In this document: one piece after another, positions 31,201 through 39,784 of the stretch
Layout: each line of letters begins with the position of its first letter
Position numbering within the stretch: position 1 is the first letter of the stretch
Origin: Tritrichomonas musculus
Taxonomy: Eukaryota; Parabasalia; Tritrichomonadida; Tritrichomonadidae
Assembly: GCA_039105265.1 (NCBI GenBank)
Contig: JAPFFF010000014.1
Coordinates: 2,852,001 to 2,916,000 of the forward strand
DNA: 64,000 bases
Reading direction: 5' to 3'
Translations under genes and position numbers: made by a program
The notes under the pieces: generated by a model
Database searches by the model: none
The model's input: the letters and a program-made list of their open reading frames with translations, nothing else
Told to the model about the DNA's origin: nothing

Positions 31201-31630
31201 TATAACAGGCGTACAATACACAAGAAACCTTTTTTCTTGCTTATGGTACTCAACGGTTTCTGGCGGTTTGGGCGGTTTCATATCGGTCATTCCTGATTCT
31301 AACGGAAAAAGCCAATACGCCCCCAGCTGGAAAAATGACTTCGCAAATAGATCTAAGCTCATGAAAAGAATAGAAATGGAGGTTTCTTACGTTTATTCGA
31401 GGTCGTGCGAATGCGATCATATTATATTTAGAAATAAATTCTTCCCTTCAACTAATGTTATTGATATGGATATGGTGGAATTATATTTGATGCTTTCTGA
31501 TGAGAGAAAAATGAAAATAGCAGCAAATATCGCAGATAATGGAAAAGGTCCTAATTTGAAGCCAACAGATATAGAAATCGAAATTAATAAATTTAGAAAA
31601 TATTTCATCGAATGGCACACCAAAATTTAA
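28253..31630 (+). CDS. SF3B3: Splicing factor 3B subunit 3-like protein (SF3B3/Rse1, CPSF-A family)
   Basis: A 1125-residue beta-propeller protein. The C-terminal CPSF-A region matches SF3B3 best: VGDSITGVQYTRN, SCLWYSTVSGGLGGFISVIP, then the FFPSTNVIDMDMVELY motif (human FPVKNVIDGDLCEQF) and a final helix (LKPTDIEIEINKFR). The middle has the GSRPVKL-type region as GPCHLTPIFPKSESP...NSRPV. SF3B3 is the large propeller scaffold of the SF3b complex in the U2 snRNP, which recognises the intron branch site. That fits a genome whose introns have a rigid ACTAAC branch motif. DDB1 and CPSF1 are the alternative family members, but the VIDGDL-type tail favours SF3B3. The N-terminal propeller is divergent. 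Confidence 0.75.
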   Translation: MHNIQKYYPNTDISQHSYIIHKTLRKPCNILGVISGKWYPNIDSSQYLFNNHTYFDLYRFVPTSTGSKFVKFYQQFFMSKVYSVCTGPTIKEVSSFFALRDSDIIQFVYSSTEEIFVRQLKLNLQETHSFSNYMYYSNPILFVSAACGSIAVFDFTPNKPIFIDQKTPVLNNFLLSENGFIGRIEGGPSISIYDKEPFKLRSKRNFSGMFISNAFEIENRLLAVCTTASIKIVNMDDPNSEVKDILLPLIGTQTDTAEKTDFITDVAHLDASSNLLLSALGKVFLMQGTNISLIYKDSKISQIFPLTDELVLFTMKGYDHIIRNVKKKTNYSKIRSCVGQNGFYLGSQIFYLAPHTFSFSSDLLLIGKQGVNVRTLSFRDCSEPIYGLHSFNTINKNYIVVSFQNSSQLLEITDTEIKPPEKSLIKENAQTLGVCPLLSSGGMSILFQVTTEGLYLYKPQNGTYETILSRPVSKYASNSKQIILFIPLNNSIYMLQLTSSSEKNSSEQGLYNLSYPITAMDLSKPDPTTGLSEYIAYGVYGTDLPNPAIEIHTVSLDQAVRSQVISEKMPSKVESIKFVNCTVGGNELTRIVAGLDDGTIVVGNVDFVQRVIDKVSTIQFGSGPCHLTPIFPKSESPAFMALNSRPVIVHIVNGVPRFIPVAITSAGYATAVGDKNLFILASGTVISASVLSDIDSLNQEDETSMTVSRCKFNSKIVSIAPIPCEKFVFIATPNSLFLFDSYKTDITQSNPLAVYNNELVRTTCSTYQPERNTFLFAVGTIKRSEVKKEVGDKIIVDQNQPKMTSIIRLYTVLIANQSVQLKDPIIGECKMTLNSLCIASQSTVFAGCGDMILCFRQKEDTLQVVARMSGIGTCIKHLVYIPPLKNGMKGEIYAGDVSKSVKLLRFSEKSKQFKLKAEEGAPRHITALARYEDRFICGGDILGNIFILEYPQIPLNSDSVLDKEIFNANRRLSLKFNFFVGDSITGVQYTRNLFSCLWYSTVSGGLGGFISVIPDSNGKSQYAPSWKNDFANRSKLMKRIEMEVSYVYSRSCECDHIIFRNKFFPSTNVIDMDMVELYLMLSDERKMKIAANIADNGKGPNLKPTDIEIEINKFRKYFIEWHTKI

Positions 31631-32144
31631 TTTATTATTTTATTTATATAGAATAGTTGATATTATATATTAAATCTTTATATTAAATCAAAATTTATTA
31701 TCATTGTTTATTGAATTTTAAAGTTGTTATTGATTTTTATTATGATTCTTTTTTCAAATTAAATAAGATTTCAAAAAAAAATATTATGATTTTTTTTAAA
31801 TACTATTAAAAAATGATTTTGAAATGAGAATGGACTTTTGGAGATGAATTTTTTCTTTTTGTTCATAACCTACCATTGTTATAGCATTAAAATTGGAATT
31901 CTTTTTTTTTTTAAAAAAGAAGTTTTTTTTGCGTTTAATGAAAATATTGCTTAGAATGTGTTAATGTTCAAATGAAGAATTGAAAAAAGTAAAAATAAAA
32001 GATTTTTTTATCTTTTTAATTTCTCACTTTTGTGAAAAGATTTCAAATTTAACTAATTCAAAAATATTTTTGAATGCATTCAATTCAATTTTGAGAATGC
32101 TCCGTTTAAAATCATATCCGAGATTCGGTCAAAAAGTTGGGAAA

Positions 32145-32187
32145 ATAGAATAATGGCATCTCAAATAAAAAATGCCATTCTATTATT
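32145..32187. repeat. imperfect inverted repeat (hairpin)
   Basis: AATAGAATAATGGCAT is followed after a short loop by ATGCCATTCTATT, a 13-base pairing with a three-base bulge. It stands alone in AT-rich DNA with weak partial pairing outside the stem, perhaps the centre of an old foldback element. Confidence 0.45.
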
Positions 32188-32853
32188 TCAAAAAGAATTT
32201 TTGTAAAATGAATGGTAATTATTTTGTGGATGTAATTTTTGTTTTTTGATTGCTTTTTGAAATTTGTGTATATTGACAAATTCTTTGATGTAACTTGTTT
32301 TTTAAATTCTTGATATTTCTTCAATAATGAAAAAGACAAACTAATATTTTATCATTTTTCTGGTTATAATATTTTTATTTCATAAATAAAGAATATATCT
32401 CAACAAGATTTTTTCTAAAAAATATCTCATAAACTTTTTGAATTGAATACAAATATCAAAAAGTTTTACAACATACAATTGTATAAAAATATGATCAATT
32501 TTTTTTTTTTATTAATAATATATCTCTCTTTTTGTTATCTTAGTAAATATGAAAAGAAATGATTCTCCATTCACTCAACTTTTATTTCTGATCGATTTTA
32601 AAAATTTTATGATTAGACATTGATACATGTTGTGCTACAGCTACAATGAGCATAAAATAATCTTAAAAACAATTTATTTCTGCTGGAGCAATTTGAAATT
32701 CACTATTAATAATAATGTATTGGATGCTATTAAACTTGCCTCATTTCGACATTTGATATTTTTCATCAAAACAACAAAATAATAATTATATATCATATTA
32801 AATATCTGTATCATATTATCACCAATAAATAATGATAAAAGAAATGAGAGGAC

Positions 32854-33256
32854 TTATACCCTTCTCCCACATAATTTCGCACAAGGGTAATTTTATAAAA
32901 GGGTAATTTTATAAAAGGGTAATTTATATAGAAAAGTACGTTTATTTTTATAATATTACAAGAAAATGATTTATTTGGGGAAGTTCTTGAGATCGTGAAA
33001 TATAAACGAAATATGTTTATATATCCTTATTAAAGAATGATTGTACAAATTTTCATCGAAATTCGTTAACCTCGATTTTCGTGATATTTAATTATGTCTT
33101 CATTCATTAAATTTTAATGCACAATCTCTTTATATTGAATTTAAAATTCAAATACTATTATACATTTATGCTAATTATAAACTAGGTTTAAAAAAAATTA
33201 CCCTTTTATTCTTTAAAAATTACCCTTGTGCGAAATTATGAGGGAAAAGGGTATAA
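32854..33256. mobile_element. MITE-like element, 403 bp, long terminal inverted repeats
   Basis: The left arm starts TTATACCCTTCTCCCACATA and continues ATTTCGCACAAGGGTAATTT. The right arm is the near-perfect reverse complement, ending in AAGGGTATAA, so the arms are about 55-60 bases. The left arm carries a tandem 17-base repeat (GGGTAATTTTATAAAAG). The ends lie at TA-containing sites. There is no coding capacity. Inference: a non-autonomous DNA transposon, and recent, since the arms differ at few positions. Confidence 0.75.
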
Positions 33257-33482
33257 CGAACAAAACGACTTTTTCTTTCAAAATTACTGAGAAATACTTT
33301 ATTTATATCTCAATGAAAAATTGTGAAATTGATATATTTATACTATGTTTAAAAATTATATTATTAAAATAACAATTTATATTATTTTTTTTCATCATAT
33401 TATGATGTTTCTAAATTAAAAATTTTTACCATTTTTCATATCACATTTCACACCAAAATCAGAAATTTTTGATTTTCAATAA

Positions 33483-34673
33483 ATGATTTTTCTTTTAGCT
33501 ATTTCTTCATTTTGCTTTGATGATAAATGTGTCGCACCACTAAAAACACCAGAGCCAATAAATGGCAAAAAACTTCGATTTCTTCAGCTATTAATTCGCC
33601 ATGGTGCAAGAGCTCCGCTTCAAGCATGGCTTCCTTCTACAGCTCGCGGATATTGGCTATGCGATTCAGATGAAGCTATTGCACCTCGTATGCATGCCGC
33701 ACCAGTAGATCGTTATCGCAGATTTAAACAAGTCTTTGACCAAAGATTAGTTGACTATCCTCCAAATTGCCGATCTGGCGATCTTACTCTCTCTGGAATG
33801 GATCAACATGACAAACTTGGCCAACTTTATCACAATTATTTATTCGCACAACACCGTTTGTTTAATTCTCTTCCAGTTGATCCAGAAGAAACTTACTTCA
33901 GATGCTCTGATATCGAAAGGACTTTTAGAAGTGCCCAAGGATTTCTTCATGGCGTTTTTCCACCACAGAGTCCAAATGAAATAATTGATATTGAAACAGA
34001 TACCGCAGACTTATCAATTCTTCGACCACATGATGGATTTTGCAAAGATCTCGAAGAAGTTCGCAAAGAATATGTCCAAACAGAAAGATACCAGAATTGG
34101 ATTGATGAGACATGGGAAATTGTTAAAGATTTAGCTAAAACATTACAGGTAACAGAAAAAAGCGGTGCAAATATCAATGCTGTTTGCGATTTTGTATCAA
34201 CTGTTTATTGCGATAATAAACGACTTCCAGCTGACGCACAAAATGAAACAATTCAGCAAGCTTGCCTTCACTCACTCGGATTTTATATGTACGATTATTA
34301 CCAATATAATTCAACTGTTGCAGGTTCATATACAATGAGGAAAATGGTTAGCGTTGCTGATCAACATGTGAATAACAATGGGAAACTTAAGTTTTCTCTC
34401 TTAAGTGCTCATGATTCAACTATTTCCTCTATTCTTATCTTCTTGAAAGGCAAATACTTCAAAACTTATAATCGTATTCCTCCTTTTGCTTCACATTTAG
34501 CAATGGAGCTATGGTCTTCAGATGAAAATCCAAATAACTATACTATTAGATTTGCTTTAAATGGCGAAGATATAGAACTCGAAAAAATGGAGAATCAAAC
34601 TATTGTTAATTATAACGATTTTAAAGATGCTTATAGTGATTACCAAAAATATTGTGCTGAAATTCCAATTTGA
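33483..34673 (+). CDS. Histidine acid phosphatase (clade 2), secreted or lysosomal
   Basis: A 396-residue enzyme of the branch-2 histidine phosphatase family. The catalytic RHGAR motif is at about residues 39-43 (LIRHGARAP), and the proton-donor HD motif lies in LLSAHDSTISSIL near residue 310. A short hydrophobic start (MIFLLAISSFCF) is a likely signal peptide. Typical family segments include WLCDSD, CRSGDLTLSGMDQHDKLGQLY and YFRCSDIERTFRSAQGFLHG. It hydrolyses phosphomonoesters at acid pH in lysosomes or outside the cell; no C-terminal membrane anchor is seen, so a soluble product is likely. Trichomonads have many such genes. The length is normal for the family and all key residues are present. 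Confidence 0.9.
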   Translation: MIFLLAISSFCFDDKCVAPLKTPEPINGKKLRFLQLLIRHGARAPLQAWLPSTARGYWLCDSDEAIAPRMHAAPVDRYRRFKQVFDQRLVDYPPNCRSGDLTLSGMDQHDKLGQLYHNYLFAQHRLFNSLPVDPEETYFRCSDIERTFRSAQGFLHGVFPPQSPNEIIDIETDTADLSILRPHDGFCKDLEEVRKEYVQTERYQNWIDETWEIVKDLAKTLQVTEKSGANINAVCDFVSTVYCDNKRLPADAQNETIQQACLHSLGFYMYDYYQYNSTVAGSYTMRKMVSVADQHVNNNGKLKFSLLSAHDSTISSILIFLKGKYFKTYNRIPPFASHLAMELWSSDENPNNYTIRFALNGEDIELEKMENQTIVNYNDFKDAYSDYQKYCAEIPI

Positions 34674-34778
34674 TTTTATATTTGATAATAAAAAGAACTA
34701 TTAAATAAAGCATGCTTATTTATTTTTGGCATATTGATCTTTAAAAACAAATTTCGCATATATTAAAATTTGAATAGT

Positions 34779-36902
34779 TTACATCTCACAATTTAATAAT
34801 TTGCTCTTGGGCATGCAGAGCAATAGACGCAATTCTAATCTTTGAAGCTCAATTGAATTTGCTTTTCCTGATGTAAGCTTGTATAAGTCAACAAGCTTTT
34901 CGTTAAATTCATCTCCGATATCAATCACTCTTTCATTAACATCTGCTAAATCGCCTAGTATTCTATTAACAATGGCATCTGTATCAACCATGACATCATC
35001 GTCATTTGTTTCAAGTTCATCTAAAAGTAAATCATAATTGTTTTGAATTTCTTTCTCAAGTTCATTAAATTGGTTTATAACATCAAGAAGACCACCGAGT
35101 GCATTTTGGTGCTCAGAAAACTCATTCGTCATCAATGTATTTCTCATCATTGTATTTACATGATTTCTATGAAGTTTCAAAAGATTATCAAAATCGTCTG
35201 TTTTGTCGAAGTTCTCGTTCAACTTTTGACAACTACTTAGAATAACATCTGTTGAAATGAATTCATTAATCGCTCTAATTGTAGTCAACATAGAATGGCG
35301 AATAATATTTTGTTTTCTTGCTAATTTTTCGTATTCATCAAAATAATCAGCTAAAACATGCCTTCTAGAGCGCTTCCAATTTGTACTTAAAATAAATTCA
35401 GTACATTTTAATTTCCAAATGAGTTGTGATAATCTATAATAATTGTTGAGAGATTCCGGATCAAATACGGAATCTAATGGCGAGTCAACTCTGTATGTTA
35501 ATTTAATTTCAGCCTGATCGATTTGCGTTTTCATTTGAAAATCAATTCGATCTATTAATTTTTCTTTGGTTAATTGGTTTGTATAAAATACGCCATCCGT
35601 TACTGACTGAAGAGTTTCAAGAAGAACATTAAGGGCTTCTGATTTATTTTCACCTGATAAAAGTCTGTAAAGTGAAGATGAAAAATCACCTCTATTGAAT
35701 AAAATAAAGTCATTTAAAGTTTTAAGGTGACCTGAAATCCAAACAAAGTCTTTAATAATTATCATTGCATTTTTCATTGCTTGTTTAGCAAATTGATCAA
35801 CAAATTTCATTTCAAACTTCTCACCGATAAACTTACTTTCTGTTTCAACGCCAGTATATAAAGATCTGAACTTACGAACAAAATTCCAAGCTCGTCCACT
35901 GGATACAATTTTACTTATTAATTGTTCGTCAACCAAAAAGCTTGGAATACGATTTGATACAACAATATATTTCGAATTCCACCAATCCCAACTCTCAACT
36001 TTTTCAGCGTTTTTTGCGATGAAAAATTCGCCATATGGATCATCAAGGAATCCATACACAACCCATTCTTTGATAAAATCAATTAAGACCTCGACACCTG
36101 CCTTAATTAAATCGCTTCCCATACTTCTTATTAATGGATTACCATGATTTTGGCTTAAGGATAATGCATTCAATGCAGGCTCATCACCTTCCATACTTAT
36201 GACACTTGAAATCCAGGCACATGCAGAAAGCCTTTCATATCTTGATCCACAAACATAAGCATATAAAGATAATAATGAAGAATTAGGTGTTCCAGAAGAA
36301 GCAATTTGAATTATGAAATCTCTCCTTTCTTTTTGAATTCGTTCTGCTATAGCTTGACCAACTATTCCTTTTATGTTCAGAATGGTATTTGACATTATGT
36401 CTAAGCAGAGTGCAGTTCTTAATATTTGCGAAACAATATAGCGATGAGGAGGAGATAAAAGGCCATCAACGTGAATTTGGCTCTTTTCAATTGTAATCCT
36501 ATTTCCAGTTCCTCCCTGAAGCAAAAGTAATAAGTCTGAAACAATTTCCTTTTCGGATAAAACTGTTACAGACTTTCTTTCGATTTTTTCATCTGGTCGA
36601 ATAATTGGATTCATGATAATTTCTGTTTGTGTGTTTTTTAATAAATTTAATAAAGAAAAAATATGAAGTGGCACATCGGGGAATTTTTTGCAGGTATAAC
36701 TTAATCGACTTTTTAATGTTGGATTTATGTCTTTTTTCCATCTTTTTTCCCAGAATAAAATTGATTTTGGCCTAGTTTTTTGTAACGGCGCTTGAATTTG
36801 GGTCATCGCTGTTATTAAGTTTTTATTAACTATTTTTTCATTTGTTGTCTGTAACGTATGAGTAATAAGGTTAATCACTAAGTTTTGCACAGTTGAATCC
36901 AT
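34779..36902 (-). CDS. Gamma-tubulin complex component (GCP3/Spc98-like)
   Basis: A 707-residue protein with the two-part GCP (Spc97/98) architecture. The N-terminal half begins the conserved domain with SEKEIVSDLLLLLQGGTGNR and has WVVYGFLDDPYGEFFIA, the family hallmark, followed by KYIVVSNRIPSFLVDEQLISKI. The C-terminal GRIP2-type domain includes VDSPLDSVFDPESLNNYYRL and SQLIWKLKCTEFIL, where human GCP3 has the similar [27 protein letters not shown]. It would nucleate microtubules at basal bodies and spindle poles with gamma-tubulin and GCP2. GCP2 is the main alternative. It is convergent with the acid phosphatase gene, with about 105 bases between stops. Confidence 0.8.
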   Translation of the reverse strand: MDSTVQNLVINLITHTLQTTNEKIVNKNLITAMTQIQAPLQKTRPKSILFWEKRWKKDINPTLKSRLSYTCKKFPDVPLHIFSLLNLLKNTQTEIIMNPIIRPDEKIERKSVTVLSEKEIVSDLLLLLQGGTGNRITIEKSQIHVDGLLSPPHRYIVSQILRTALCLDIMSNTILNIKGIVGQAIAERIQKERRDFIIQIASSGTPNSSLLSLYAYVCGSRYERLSACAWISSVISMEGDEPALNALSLSQNHGNPLIRSMGSDLIKAGVEVLIDFIKEWVVYGFLDDPYGEFFIAKNAEKVESWDWWNSKYIVVSNRIPSFLVDEQLISKIVSSGRAWNFVRKFRSLYTGVETESKFIGEKFEMKFVDQFAKQAMKNAMIIIKDFVWISGHLKTLNDFILFNRGDFSSSLYRLLSGENKSEALNVLLETLQSVTDGVFYTNQLTKEKLIDRIDFQMKTQIDQAEIKLTYRVDSPLDSVFDPESLNNYYRLSQLIWKLKCTEFILSTNWKRSRRHVLADYFDEYEKLARKQNIIRHSMLTTIRAINEFISTDVILSSCQKLNENFDKTDDFDNLLKLHRNHVNTMMRNTLMTNEFSEHQNALGGLLDVINQFNELEKEIQNNYDLLLDELETNDDDVMVDTDAIVNRILGDLADVNERVIDIGDEFNEKLVDLYKLTSGKANSIELQRLELRLLLCMPKSKLLNCEM

Positions 36903-37376
36903 TTCGTTTCCGTTTAATAATTCACTTTTGAAAATTCAATTAGTTTTTATTTTATAAATATTTCTTGCATATCTCATAATTTTCGATAGTATAGAAATAT
37001 TAAATTAAGAAATTAATTTAAATTCCAAATTTTGATAACAAAAATAAAAATAAATCAAAAAGGTTATATTTTTAATATATTTCAATATGAAAAATTTGAA
37101 GGATAATCAAAAATGCTCTATGAATATATTTTACATCATATTTTGCAGGATATTATGTAGGAATCATATCTTTTTAAGTTTCCTAATTCTAATTATTCAA
37201 AGCTTTTTTGTTCTTTCTAAAGGATATTTATAAATATGTTTTAATATTTGTAAATACCTAGATATGATTGCAACTCTTAAAAACATTAAAAAACATTGAA
37301 ATTTTTTCAAGGAAATTAAAGGTTGATAGTCAAAAGAAGAAATTTGAATTGAAAAATATTTGTGTCAGTATAGATC
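36903..37376. other. intergenic, promoter side of two divergent genes
   Basis: 474 AT-rich bases between the GCP3-like start and the ankyrin gene. No motif stands out. Confidence 0.55.
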
Positions 37377-38352
37377 ATGTTTGGTGAATTTCAACTTCGA
37401 GTCATTAATGCAATCACGAGTGGATCATTATTAAGTGTACGCAAATTAGTTATTGGAAGTTATGATATCGATAAATTCGTATGTTATTTTTTTTCTTATT
37501 CTCAGCTTTTACCATTAGAATCAATAACAATAAATTCAACTTCAAAAAATTCTAAAATACCAAAAATTAAGGGACCAACACCTTTAATTTTAGCTATATT
37601 ATGCGAACAAACAGAAATAGTTAAGTATTTAATTAACGAGAAAAATGCGAATTTAAGTATTCCAGTAATTTTAATTTTTATATTTTTATGATATTTTATT
37701 TTATATAATTTATGGTGTTCTTTTTTTATATTTATATGTATCCTATTCATTATGCCTGTATTGTAGGAATAAGAGATATTATTGATATTATATTATCTAA
37801 ATCTAATGAAGAAGTAAATAGGCTAACAGAACCCTTCTGCGTTTTCCTTTTGCTTTTTATACTCCCCTTCATATTGCCGCATCAAATGAAAATTTACAAG
37901 CTGTTTTAACATTATTAATTTATAAGGCTAAAGCAAATGACGCTAGTAATCAGAACGGAAATAATCCACTCCACTGCTCAGTAAGAAATTCTGATCTTAG
38001 GATTGCTGAATGTTTAATGTCTTATGATGATAGTTTAATGTTACAAAAAAATAAAAATGACGAATATCCTCTAGATTTAGCAATCAAATTCCATAATGAG
38101 CCGATGAAATCTTTTATAACTGATGTACTTCAATTTCAATATAAAATACCTCCTTTCGAAACTTTATATCTGAAGTTTTCTGAGACAAAGGATAGTAATG
38201 ACAAACAAGCTGTTACGGATCAAGTTATCGAGCTTTTATCTGAAAAAATGAAAAATGCTAGTATGAGTGTACAAGAAGATGATGGAGAAGAAGAAGAAGC
38301 TGATGACAATCACCAAGATCAATATATTAATGATCCTAATATCATGCAATGA
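37377..38352 (+). pseudogene. Ankyrin-repeat gene, interrupted (decayed or with unusual introns)
   Basis: Three segments in successive frames carry consecutive ankyrin repeats: 37377-37690 (GPTPLILAILCEQTEIVKYL), about 37735-37830 (YPIHYACIVGIRDIIDIIL) and about 37855-38352 (TPLHIAASNENLQAVLTLL, NNPLHCSVRNSDLRIAECLM, YPLDLAIKFHNE). The third ends with an acidic tail. The first segment contains an intron-like, in-frame 27-base stretch, 37479-37505, starting GTATGT and ending CTCAG but lacking ACTAAC. The link from segment 1 to 2 is a very AT-rich run of about 70 bases beginning GTAATT but with no AG before the repeat resumes. Segments 2 and 3 differ by a frame shift within 37826-37861. No splice scheme I tried joins all three, so a decaying gene or base-calling errors in homopolymers are likelier than introns. 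Confidence 0.6.
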
Positions 38353-39214
38353 AAAAAAATACAAATACAGCATTAAATTAAATAAAAACGAATCCTTTAC
38401 TTCATATATCTGGCTTGGCTTATAATAAAGGATAAAAAAAGAATTGTTTTGTTCAATATTTGTAATCATAATTTTATTTTTTAAAAAATATTTTTTTAAA
38501 ATGATTACCAATTATTTTTAAAATAAAAAAAAAAAGCGATATGAATTAAGGGCTTGTAAGCCAATTTATATATCTGTAAGGGATAAAATATTAATGGCAT
38601 TGCCTATATTAAGTGTATAATCAAATGTACTAAAAAAAAAAGAATGCCTGAGAACTGAAAATCTAGAAATTTAAGATTAGAATATAAAAATATGAACTTG
38701 TCGATCATCTATCTTGGCATGGAATGCCAATTATTTGCAAAAAAGAGAAACATATGAAAATATTTTTTTCAATATAAATGATCGTTATTTTATAAAGATT
38801 TCAATTAGTTAAGAAATAACGTGCAAAATAAAGAAAAAATCGGTTTAAGGCCAAATTTGATAAACATATAAAAAACAAAATAAATATGATTAAATACTAT
38901 TAAATTGTTATTAGAATCCATTTATCTCATATAGATTTGAAATATCCTAGTCAAAATTATAATTCTCCTATCTTTACCAAAAAAAGACAAAAAATATGTA
39001 ATTGTATCGGTTTAATGTGAAAAAATACATTTATCCATAAATAAATGCATTATTAAAATTGAAATAAATTAAAATATTTCAGTTTTCTTAATACAAATAT
39101 GCAAAATTTATGTATTAAAATTTTTGTTATTTCATAAAGAATTAATAACTTTTGAATACTTATATGAAAAAGATATAAACCGTGGCGGTTTATCAAAATC
39201 CTAGTAAAATTTGA
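38353..39214. other. intergenic, nothing recognised
   Basis: About 860 AT-rich bases upstream of the Rac gene. No clear inverted repeat or frame; the antisense frame at 39053-39379 is a shadow of the Rac gene. Confidence 0.55.
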
Positions 39215-39784
39215 ATGTCTGGCAAAGACCAAACTCTCAAACTCGTTGTTGTTGGAGATGGTGCCGTCGGCAAAACATGCCTTCTTGTCGTTTACGCTCA
39301 AGGAAAATTTCCAACCGAATATCTTCCAACAGTTTTTGAAAATTATAAAGCGAAAATAAAAATTAATAACGTCGAACACAACATTCTACTCTGGGATACA
39401 GCAGGACAGGAAGAACTCCTGAATATCCGTGTTTTATCCTACGCAAATACAGATGTTTTTCTAATGTGCTTTTCAGTCGTCGATAGAACCACACTCGAAA
39501 ACATAAAAGAAAAATGGATTCCAGAAGTTAGAGATAATACGAAAAAGCAACCAGTTTTTATTTTAGTAGGCTTAAAGACCGATCTTAGAGCATCTACAGA
39601 TGCTGAACAATGTATTACTAAAGAAGAAGGGGAATCAATGGCAAAACAGGTTGGTGCGTCAACATATGTTGAATGCTCCTCTCTGAAAAATGAAGGTGTA
39701 AAAGAAGTGTTCGATACTGCTATTATCGAGGCTACGAAAAAAGATGATGAAAGTGGTGATAAATCTTGTTGTCAAATCGCTTAA
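39215..39784 (+). CDS. Rac/Rho-family small GTPase
   Basis: A 189-residue GTPase. G1 is GDGAVGKT (14-21), the switch I Thr lies in LPTVFENY, G3 is DTAGQE, G4 reads GLKTDLR (Rho-type TKxD with Leu for Thr), and G5 is in ECSSLKNEGVKEVF. The Rho insert helix region (LRASTDAEQCITKEEGE) is present and marks it as Rho/Rac rather than Ras or Rab. The C-terminus CCQIA gives a CQIA CaaX box, consistent with prenylation, probably farnesyl, at the membrane. Switch II reads QEELLNIRVLSY where Rac has QEDYDRLRPLSY, a notable divergence at effector or GEF contacts. It should govern actin remodelling. The stop lies in a TAAA context. Confidence 0.93.
   Translation: MSGKDQTLKLVVVGDGAVGKTCLLVVYAQGKFPTEYLPTVFENYKAKIKINNVEHNILLWDTAGQEELLNIRVLSYANTDVFLMCFSVVDRTTLENIKEKWIPEVRDNTKKQPVFILVGLKTDLRASTDAEQCITKEEGESMAKQVGASTYVECSSLKNEGVKEVFDTAIIEATKKDDESGDKSCCQIA

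Larger units (their letters stand above)
31631..33482. other. 1.85-kb intergenic with one MITE-like element and a hairpin
   Basis: Contains the 32854-33256 element and the 32145-32187 hairpin, listed separately. The antisense 75-codon frame at 32112-32339 has no domain and overlaps the hairpin; not called. Confidence 0.6.

Noticed and set aside
28253-31630. Calling this gene DDB1 or CPSF1 instead of SF3B3
   Set aside because: The C-terminal FPSTNVIDMDMVELY motif fits the SF3B3 tail best, although all belong to one family and this is not decisive.
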